DNA of 21,598 bases from CAXQRU01 sp964226685. GTDB lineage: Bacteria; Pseudomonadota; Gammaproteobacteria; Pseudomonadales; Cellvibrionaceae. The notes under the pieces are model-generated. The model searched no databases and was not told the DNA's origin. It was given only the letters and a program-made list of their open reading frames with translations. The stretch covers positions 1 to 21,598 of the forward strand of contig CAXQRU010000017.1 in NCBI GenBank assembly GCA_964226685.1. The letters are read 5' to 3'. Below, piece by piece: positions 15,536 through 21,598 of this stretch. Position numbers and translations under genes: made by a program. Every line of letters starts with the position of its first letter. Position 1 is the stretch's first letter.

Positions 15536-16411
15536 ATGACTTGGGTGCTTTTTACTGTTTTTGCGGCCTTTATGCAGTCGTTTCGCAATGCTCTCCAAAG
15601 CGCTTTGAGTCGGCATGTCAGCACCTCGGGGGTGACCTTCGCCCGCTTTATTTATGCCAGCCCTATCGCGTTACTTTATTTGATAGTTCTACATCAGTGG
15701 CAAGCGGCTCCTTGGCCTACTGTTTCAGTGCTTTTTGTGAGTTATGTGGTGGGTGCATCCATCATGCAAATTCTTGCAACCGCTCTGATGGTAAAAATAT
15801 TTAAGCAAAAAAATTATGCGATTGGTGTAGGCCTTGCTAAAAGTGAGGCGATTATTGCGGCCATATTGGGAGTATTTTTCTTTGGTTCAGCACTGACTTT
15901 TTTAGGTTGGGTCGGTGTGCTGATTGGATCGGTGGCGGTTTTTTTACTCAGTGGATTATCGTCAATTCGAAGTCTTTCTTGGCGTACTGTCTGTTTCGGC
16001 GTTGGTAGTGGAGGGGCATTTGCATTGACCAGCCTTTGGGTTCGAGAGGCGAGTCTATGTTTAGATTTACCATTTCCTCACAGTGCTGCGTGGGTTTTAT
16101 TTTTAGTGCTTAGTTTGCAAACCATCATCTTACTGTTTTATCTTCTGATAGCTGATCGACCAACCATAAAAGCACTCACAAAACGCCCCAGATTAACATT
16201 TGCAACCAGCGTTGCCAGTTGTTTGGGATCCATTGGCTGGTTTAGTGCGATGAGCATAGAAAGCGTGCCCTATGTAAAAACCCTCGGGCAAGTTGAAGTA
16301 TTATTTACCTTGATGATTTCTTTTTTTTGGTTCAACGAAAAGTTGAAAAAGTCAGATTTGGGTGGGCTGATTTTGATTGTGATCGCAGCGATTATGGTGA
16401 TGTGGGCGTAG
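15536..16411 (+). CDS. EamA/DMT-superfamily inner-membrane transporter
   Basis: A 291-residue, highly hydrophobic protein with about ten membrane helices arranged as two five-helix halves, the architecture of EamA (RhaT/YdcZ-like) drug/metabolite transporters. Recognisable stretches are FARFIYASPIALLYL in the first half, KSEAIIAAILGVFFFGSALT at the end of that half, and the repeat-equivalent LGQVEVLFTLMISFFWFNEKL before the last helices. The substrate cannot be read from sequence; relatives export amino acids, sugars or other metabolites. The start follows a weak AAGAG site. A gamma-glutamyltransferase gene begins 41 bases after its stop with no terminator between them, so the two may be cotranscribed. 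The upstream terminator at 15434-15457 isolates it from the isoprenoid cluster. Confidence 0.9.
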   Translation: MTWVLFTVFAAFMQSFRNALQSALSRHVSTSGVTFARFIYASPIALLYLIVLHQWQAAPWPTVSVLFVSYVVGASIMQILATALMVKIFKQKNYAIGVGLAKSEAIIAAILGVFFFGSALTFLGWVGVLIGSVAVFLLSGLSSIRSLSWRTVCFGVGSGGAFALTSLWVREASLCLDLPFPHSAAWVLFLVLSLQTIILLFYLLIADRPTIKALTKRPRLTFATSVASCLGSIGWFSAMSIESVPYVKTLGQVEVLFTLMISFFWFNEKLKKSDLGGLILIVIAAIMVMWA

Positions 16412-16452
16412 TTCGAACGGTCATATCCTTACCTTAACAGAAGGGGCATAAA

Positions 16453-18126
16453 ATGAAATATTGGAGCTTACTTTGTTTACTACTGGTTGCTCAGGCATTT
16501 GCTCAAAGAGCCATTGTCATTCCCGAAGGGGCGGTGGCAACGGTGAACCCTCTCGCGTCGCAAGCAGCGGCTTATCAGCTTGAAAATGGTGGTAACGCCA
16601 TTGATGCGGCGATCACCGCAGCCGCTGTTTTAGGAATAGTGGATAGTTACAATTCAGGTGTGGGCGGTGGTTTATTTGCCCTCATTCGTCACAGCGACGG
16701 CCGAATTGAAGCCATTGATGCCAGAGAGATGGCGCCAGCACGAGCGACTCGTGACATGTTCCAACAAAATGGCCGTGCCGTCCCTGAGCTAAGTCGCTTG
16801 GGTGCCTTATCTATTGGTATTCCCGGTTCAGTCGCGGCTTTGGAGTACATGGCCAATCATGGTGGCAAAAAGCCATTCTATGAGCACTGGCTAAAAGCCG
16901 CAGCGCTTGCCGAAGCGGGTTTTCCTATCTCTCAAGAGTACGCCAATCGCTTGGCGAGACACCAGCAAGCTTTGGCTCAGTTTCCTGAAACAGCGGCTAT
17001 TTTTCTTCATCCAGACGATAAGCCACTCGAAGCGGGTCATTTTTTAAAGCAGAGCGATTTGGCCAATACGTATCGAATGATAGCCAAATCGGGCAGTCGC
17101 TATTTTTATCAGGGTGAGTTTGCTCAGGCGGTGGAAGCTTGGATGCAACAAAATGGAGGCATTGTAAGTGCGGATGATTTTGCTCAATATGAACTTAAAT
17201 TTCGTGAGCCGTTACTTACTCAATATCAAGGCTATACGGTTGTGGGTTTTCCTCCTCCCAGCTCAGGCGGTGTACATGTGGCTCAAATTTTAAATATAAC
17301 TGAGGCTTTATCGAGCCTAAAAAAAGTCAATTCTGAGGAACGTCGCTTGCACTTGCTTGCCGAGTCGATGAAGTTTGCCTTTGCCGATAGAGCTTTTTGG
17401 TTGGGAGATCCAAAGTTTGCCAATGTTCCCAAAGGTTTGATTAGCCCCCAATATGCGTGGCGTTTGGGAAATCGTATCAGTACTCGTCGAGCGGCTTCTT
17501 TGAAACAACACAGTGTGCCACCGAATTGGCAAACCGATCTTTTTGATAAACATACGACCCATATTGCTGTGGCTGATCAAGACGGTAATTGGGTTGCTAT
17601 TACGACTACCTTGAATACCAGCTTTGGCAGCAAGGTGGTCATACCAGGGACGGGGGTTTTAATGAACAATCAAATGGATGATTTTTCTGCCCAGCCGGGT
17701 GTTCCAAATACCTATGGTTTGGTGGGCAGTGAGGCCAATAGTATAGGGCCAGGTAAACGGCCATTGTCGAGCATGAGCCCAACTATAATTTTGGATGAGA
17801 ACAAGCAACCGGTGATGACCTTAGGCGCCGCTGGTGGGCCATTAATTATTACCCAAGTGGTTCAGGGAATTATAAATCACCTTGGTTTGGGGCAATCACT
17901 CGAACAGGCGGTAGCCTCCCCTCGAATTCATCACCAGTGGCGGCCCCACAAGCTTTTAGTTGACAAGCATTTATCGGAAAGTACAAGACAGGCGTTGATC
18001 AAGCTTGGGCATGATGTCGAAACCATGACGTTTGAGGGCACCACTAACGCCATTAGTCGTTTAAGTGGTCAGTTGCAAGCGGTTTCCGAGCCTAGACTTG
18101 AGGAGCGTAATCAACCTCGAGATTAA
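16453..18126 (+). CDS. ggt: Periplasmic gamma-glutamyltransferase
   Basis: A 557-residue N-terminal nucleophile hydrolase, made as a proenzyme and self-cleaved into large and small subunits. It hydrolyses or transfers the gamma-glutamyl group of glutathione and related compounds in the periplasm. The signal peptide is about residues 1-17 (ending AQAFAQ). The conserved N-terminal GGNAIDAAITAAAVLG and NSGVGGG are present, and in the C-terminal half DKHTTHIAVADQDG, so cleavage is expected between His367 and the nucleophile Thr368. NNQMDDFSAQPGVPN, GPGKRPLSSMSPTI and APRIHHQW-like SPRIHHQW follow. The lid-region MDDFS matches the E. coli type. Shine-Dalgarno AAGGGG precedes the ATG by about 6 bases. 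The stop overlaps the convergent chemoreceptor gene by 4 bases, so there is no room for a conventional terminator between the two. Confidence 0.97.
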   Translation: MKYWSLLCLLLVAQAFAQRAIVIPEGAVATVNPLASQAAAYQLENGGNAIDAAITAAAVLGIVDSYNSGVGGGLFALIRHSDGRIEAIDAREMAPARATRDMFQQNGRAVPELSRLGALSIGIPGSVAALEYMANHGGKKPFYEHWLKAAALAEAGFPISQEYANRLARHQQALAQFPETAAIFLHPDDKPLEAGHFLKQSDLANTYRMIAKSGSRYFYQGEFAQAVEAWMQQNGGIVSADDFAQYELKFREPLLTQYQGYTVVGFPPPSSGGVHVAQILNITEALSSLKKVNSEERRLHLLAESMKFAFADRAFWLGDPKFANVPKGLISPQYAWRLGNRISTRRAASLKQHSVPPNWQTDLFDKHTTHIAVADQDGNWVAITTTLNTSFGSKVVIPGTGVLMNNQMDDFSAQPGVPNTYGLVGSEANSIGPGKRPLSSMSPTIILDENKQPVMTLGAAGGPLIITQVVQGIINHLGLGQSLEQAVASPRIHHQWRPHKLLVDKHLSESTRQALIKLGHDVETMTFEGTTNAISRLSGQLQAVSEPRLEERNQPRD

Positions 18127-20081
18127 GTAATAAACTGCTGGACATTTCGGGCCATTTCTTTAGCTAATTGATCCAGGCGATCACATTGAGCATTCATAGC
18201 ATTAGCACTATGGGCTGTATTATCGGCAACATCGCTAATATTATGAATATTAACACTCATCTCTTCGGCAACACTCGCCTGTTCTGATGATGCATAATTG
18301 ATTTGGGTGTTTAGTTCGCTAATTCGTTGGCTGGTATCAAAAAGAGTATTGAGTGCATTACTTAACTCTTGCGCTTGATTTACATTTTCTTCAGTTTGAA
18401 GGCTTGCTTGTTCCATAGAGTTTGCAGCATGAGCGGCTTGTGACTGAAGACCTTCGATGATTTTTTGAATGTTTTCAGTGGAGTCTTGAGTGCGGCTGGC
18501 CAAAGTTCTCACTTCATCCGCCACAACCGCAAAGCCTCGCCCTTGATCGCCAGCTCGAGCAGCCTCAATCGCAGCATTTAAAGCCAGTAAATTCGTTTGT
18601 TCAGCTATGGTCTTGATCACATCCAGTACTGAACCTATCGTTGCACTATCGGCATGCAGCTGTTTAACCGTTTCAGCACTATTTTTTACCTGTTCAGCAA
18701 AAGAGACTATCAATTTTGTGCTAGTGGCGACAATATCTTTACCATTTTTGGCTTCATTAATGGATTGTTGCGCTTCGTTATTGGCTGATTCAGCCGACTC
18801 GGATACACTCTTAACCGCGGCAACCATTTCAGTGATGGCACCAGCTATAGAATCAATTTCTTTTTGTTGTCGTTCCACGCCCTGAGCCGTATCTTTAACG
18901 ACTTGAGTCAGCTCTTGGGTTTCTTTCAATACGTGTTCACTACTGCTTTTTACTTTGCTGACCATTTTATGAGTGGTTTGTAAAAACTCATTAAATGCCG
19001 CTGACATCAAGCCAAGCTCATCGTTTTTATCTACCTTGACTCGCTTGGTCAAGTCAGTATTAATAGACAGCATTTGTTCAGCAGTAGATGACATTCTTCT
19101 CGTTAATCTAAGCGCAAAGAAGGCCCCAGCACCCAAGCTTGCAGCAATTGCAATTAATAATACGGTGTAGAAAAATTGCTTAAAATCATTGGCACCTTTA
19201 AGTACACTATCTCTATTTGCTGTTGCAACAAATCGCCATTGTTTTCCATTGTTAAGAGAAAGCGTTTTAGAGACGATTAAATGGTTGTTGTAGTTGGGAG
19301 TAATGCTGGTATCGGCGGAGGATAAAAACCCAGTTGGCACTTTATCTTCGGAATTGTTTAATCGAATAATATCATTTAGCGAGGTCATTGAAATAGAGGA
19401 TTGCTCAGGTATAGAGCTTGGGTAAATCAAGTTGTTTAATTCATCAAGGATGTAGTATCCGCCAGAGGTATCGGCAAAAAGCTCAGAAAAAAAAGACGTT
19501 ACCGATAAATCAATAGCTATTGTACCCACGAGTTTTTCGTCTTGATAAACCCCTTTTGCGATTAATACGGAAGAGCGTTCACCGTTTTTCCTGGTTGCTC
19601 CAAAATAAATATCATCGGCATCTAGCTTAGATATTTCCTCGTAAAGCTCAATATCCACTTCTTTTTCATCGTTGATCGATAAAGATAGTAGGGGTTTGTC
19701 ATCTTTATCGAGAAATAAAATAGTTTCATAATTTGTATTTAATTGTTGGTAACGTTGCAGGGAGGCAGTAAGCCGTTCCTGCCATTGAGCCAATGTTGTT
19801 CGAGTTTTAAGATCAAAACCGCCAGATTCTTTGGCTCTAATAACTCCAGATATTCCAGGTAAAATGCTAACAAATTGTAAATCTTTAGCCACTTGAGAAA
19901 GTGAGCTTTTCATCGCAAGAGTTTTATCGCCCAAACTATTTTTATACTGCTGAGTATTGGATTCTTCAAGTGCAGATGAGGTCGAGCTAACCCCTAACAT
20001 ACCAATGGTCAACATTGGTAGTAGAGTAATCACACCAATTAACAGTAAAAGCTTTCCCTTAATGCTACCAATAAAACTCAT
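18123..20081 (-). CDS. Methyl-accepting chemotaxis protein with large periplasmic sensor
   Basis: A 652-residue chemoreceptor. Membrane helix 1 is about residues 9-30, a periplasmic sensor of about 270 residues follows (size and Tyr/Asp-rich pattern such as YETILFLDKDDKPLLSL fitting a double-Cache domain), membrane helix 2 about 302-326, a HAMP linker about 327-378, and a long coiled-coil signalling domain with the hairpin tip AIEAARAGDQGRGFAVVADE and VRTLASRTQDSTENI (about 500-530), which binds CheA and CheW. There is no C-terminal NWETF-type CheR/CheB tether; it ends QQFIT. The ligand is unknown. Its start lies 80 bases downstream of the urea-binding protein stop and behind that gene's terminator, so it probably has its own weak promoter. 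Ribosome site AAGAGA lies immediately before the ATG. Confidence 0.95.
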   Translation of the reverse strand: MSFIGSIKGKLLLLIGVITLLPMLTIGMLGVSSTSSALEESNTQQYKNSLGDKTLAMKSSLSQVAKDLQFVSILPGISGVIRAKESGGFDLKTRTTLAQWQERLTASLQRYQQLNTNYETILFLDKDDKPLLSLSINDEKEVDIELYEEISKLDADDIYFGATRKNGERSSVLIAKGVYQDEKLVGTIAIDLSVTSFFSELFADTSGGYYILDELNNLIYPSSIPEQSSISMTSLNDIIRLNNSEDKVPTGFLSSADTSITPNYNNHLIVSKTLSLNNGKQWRFVATANRDSVLKGANDFKQFFYTVLLIAIAASLGAGAFFALRLTRRMSSTAEQMLSINTDLTKRVKVDKNDELGLMSAAFNEFLQTTHKMVSKVKSSSEHVLKETQELTQVVKDTAQGVERQQKEIDSIAGAITEMVAAVKSVSESAESANNEAQQSINEAKNGKDIVATSTKLIVSFAEQVKNSAETVKQLHADSATIGSVLDVIKTIAEQTNLLALNAAIEAARAGDQGRGFAVVADEVRTLASRTQDSTENIQKIIEGLQSQAAHAANSMEQASLQTEENVNQAQELSNALNTLFDTSQRISELNTQINYASSEQASVAEEMSVNIHNISDVADNTAHSANAMNAQCDRLDQLAKEMARNVQQFIT

Positions 20082-20117
20082 TCTCTTATCTCACATAAAA
20101 TGAATACATGATTAGCC

Positions 20118-20152
20118 AAAAAAGGGATCACATTAATGAATGTGATCCCTTT
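20118..20152 (-). terminator. Rho-independent terminator after the urtA-like gene
   Basis: A perfect 14-bp stem, AAAGGGATCACATT with AATGTGATCCCTTT, and a 4-nt loop, starting 10 bases after the stop codon. Read on the minus strand it is followed by a run of six T, so it ends the binding-protein transcript. The stem is unusually long. On the plus strand there is no equally good T-run. Confidence 0.93.
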
Positions 20153-20161
20153 GGTTTAGGG

Positions 20162-21388
20162 CTACAGTTTTGCCCAGTTCCCGCCCCAACCTTTGTATAG
20201 TTCCATCAAGAATGCTTCCCATTCTTCTTTGGTTTTATACTTGGGGAAGGGGTCTGGCTTAATAGGGCCAGCCGATGTCCATACTATTTCAAATTGTCCA
20301 TCGTTTAATATTTTTCCAACACGTGCGGTTTTATACAGATGCTGATTGCTGGTATCAATATTGACTTCTCCCTCTGGTGCGGTGATGCTTTGATCTAACT
20401 TTCCTCTAACGGCATCGACATCTATGCTGCCTGCAGCGGTTGCTGCTTTAGCCCAAAGATGAACGCCCATATAGCCTGCTTCCATGGGATCTGAAAACAC
20501 GGTATCAGGGCCATATTTTGCCTTCACCATATCTAAGATGGCTTTATTTTCAGCGTTATCGATACTTTGAAAGTAGTTCCAGGCGGCGTAATGACCGGCA
20601 AGTTTTGACATATCGCCAATGGCTTGAAGCTCCGGTTCTCCAATGCTGAATGAGACAACCGGGTTCTTGGCCGATGTGATACCTTTTGCGGCCAATTTGT
20701 TAAAAAAACTAACATTGGTATCGCCATTGATTGTGTTCAAAATCACAACACCTTCGCCCGCTGCCGCGACCTTGTCGATCATGCCATCGATATCATGTGA
20801 CCCTAGGGGGACATACTCTTCACCAAGTACCTCTCCACCCAACTCAAGGATACGCTCACGTAAAATGGCATTGGCAGTCCTTGGGAAAACATAATCTGAG
20901 CCGGTCATGATGAATTTTTTAATGCCCAACTCATTGATGCTCCAGTCAACGGCAGGTAGTAACTGTTGATTGGGTGCAGCACCGGTGTAGACAATGTTTG
21001 GCGACGCTTCTACCCCTTCATATTGAACTGGATAAAATAAAAGACCATTGTACTTTTCAAACACTGGTCTTACAGTTTTGCGAGAAGCCGATGTCCAGCA
21101 GCCAAATACGACGGCGACCTTCTCATCTTTTAGTAAGGCTTCCGCTTGCTGAGCAAAAGTTGGCCAATCGGATGCACCATCTTTGACTACGGGAACGAGT
21201 TGCTTGCCTAGAACGCCACCCTTACTGTTGATTTCATCAATAGCCATAAGGGTGGAGTCCACAACGGTGCGCTCACTGATTGCCATCGTGCCGCTCATAG
21301 AGTGCAAAATACCAACTTTAATTACCTCTGCAGCATGTGAAAGCCATGATATACACAGCATCATCAAGCCAAGAAAAAGACGCTTCAT
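20162..21388 (-). CDS. urtA: Urea ABC transporter substrate-binding protein (UrtA-like)
   Basis: A 408-residue periplasmic binding protein of the branched-chain amide/urea type. Signal peptide is about residues 1-19 (ending SHA, then AEVIKVGILHSMSGTMAISE). Family-typical stretches are GCWTSASRKTVRPVFEKYNG, LFYPVQYEGVEASPN, GSDYVFPRTAN, NTINGDTNVSFF, and the ending PFPKYKTKEEWEAFL. These match UrtA; the close relative FmdD (formamide/short amides) is the main alternative. AGGAG lies 7 bases before the ATG. The gene has its own terminator and is followed by a chemoreceptor, not urtB, so the permease and ATPase genes are not downstream as is usual; they may lie elsewhere or beyond the right end. 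Confidence 0.93.
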   Translation of the reverse strand: MKRLFLGLMMLCISWLSHAAEVIKVGILHSMSGTMAISERTVVDSTLMAIDEINSKGGVLGKQLVPVVKDGASDWPTFAQQAEALLKDEKVAVVFGCWTSASRKTVRPVFEKYNGLLFYPVQYEGVEASPNIVYTGAAPNQQLLPAVDWSINELGIKKFIMTGSDYVFPRTANAILRERILELGGEVLGEEYVPLGSHDIDGMIDKVAAAGEGVVILNTINGDTNVSFFNKLAAKGITSAKNPVVSFSIGEPELQAIGDMSKLAGHYAAWNYFQSIDNAENKAILDMVKAKYGPDTVFSDPMEAGYMGVHLWAKAATAAGSIDVDAVRGKLDQSITAPEGEVNIDTSNQHLYKTARVGKILNDGQFEIVWTSAGPIKPDPFPKYKTKEEWEAFLMELYKGWGGNWAKL

Positions 21389-21390
21389 AG

Positions 21391-21406
21391 GTATCTCCTA
21401 GGATAC
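21391..21406 (-). promoter_or_regulatory. Ribosome site in a small hairpin loop before urtA
   Basis: GTATC and GATAC pair as a 5-bp stem around the loop containing AGGAG (minus strand), directly upstream of the urtA-like start. Exposure of the site in the loop should allow initiation; whether it is regulatory is open. The 140 bases further upstream hold a 12-base palindrome CCCTTGCAAGGG (21480-21491) and AT-rich sequence such as GATATATTTTC, but no convincing -35/-10 pair. Confidence 0.3.
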
Positions 21407-21546
21407 GGGGGGTTAAAGTAAACATCGTGGGTGAAAAATAACAAGTTTGTTACATTGTGAAGTAAAGCAGAAAATATATCCCTTGCAAGGGTGTTGGCTT
21501 TTATTTGTGTTGAGTGTTTTTTGTTCTCTTGGGTTGATGTGAGCGG

Positions 21547-21598
21547 AGATCGGAAGAGCGTCGTGTAGGGAAAGAGTGTATAAGCTGGTGTAGATCTC
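21547..21598. other. Illumina P5-side adapter with index (non-biological)
   Basis: From 21547 the sequence is AGATCGGAAGAGCGTCGTG and continues through the standard adapter to 21579. Then comes an 8-base sample index (ATAAGCTG, 21580-21587) and the flow-cell side GTGTAGATCTC. This is library construct, not genome; genomic sequence ends at 21546. Confidence 0.98.

Noticed and set aside
21480..21491. Palindrome CCCTTGCAAGGG upstream of the urtA-like gene as a sigma-54 or NtrC site
   Set aside because: TTGCA resembles a -12 element, but no GG-containing -24 element lies at the needed distance on the minus strand. A single 12-base palindrome is too weak to call an operator.

Overview
The window is a chromosomal fragment of a Gram-negative gammaproteobacterium, probably marine or aquatic and with moderate GC. 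The evidence is the conserved housekeeping order pyrG-kdsA-eno-ftsB-ispD, together with KDO (LPS) synthesis, an outer-membrane-type lipoprotein, a periplasmic gamma-glutamyltransferase, a transmembrane chemoreceptor and a urea-type ABC binding protein. The first 31 and last 52 bases are Illumina adapter (the right one carries an 8-base index), so only about 32-21546 is genomic, and both ends are library or assembly edges.

Layout. 33-434: the 3' part of a small three-helix membrane protein, broken by the left adapter. 468-1967 (-): a lipoprotein with a probable alpha/alpha-toroid body. It is divergent from 2261-5650 (+), a 1129-residue secreted protein made of cysteine-paired DUF11-like repeats, two further beta modules and a Lys/Gly/Asp tail encoded by an 18-nt tandem repeat; a strong terminator follows. 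5705-6071 has no intact gene but holds a possible decayed coding remnant on the minus strand. 6072-9347: a SWIM-SNF2 helicase. 9550-15219: the tightly packed pyrG-kdsA-eno-ftsB-ispD-arfB-ispF cluster (CTP synthesis, KDO-8-phosphate synthesis, glycolysis, divisome, isoprenoid precursors), with arfB, a ribosome-rescue hydrolase, lying between the two isoprenoid genes. 15302-15412: a 36-codon small gene with its own promoter, Shine-Dalgarno sequence and terminator. 15536-16411 and 16453-18126: an EamA transporter and a periplasmic gamma-glutamyltransferase. 18123-20081 (-): a methyl-accepting chemotaxis protein. 20162-21388 (-): an UrtA-like urea-binding protein with its own 14-bp-stem terminator.

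Most of the window is ordinary core genome. The parts that deserve a second look are the 36-residue gene after ispF, the modular surface protein with its tandem-repeat basic tail, the divergent lipoprotein, the decayed remnant at 5752-5970, and a urea-binding protein followed directly by a chemoreceptor rather than by permease genes. I saw no tRNA, rRNA, CRISPR array, intact insertion sequence, prophage or recognisable defence system.
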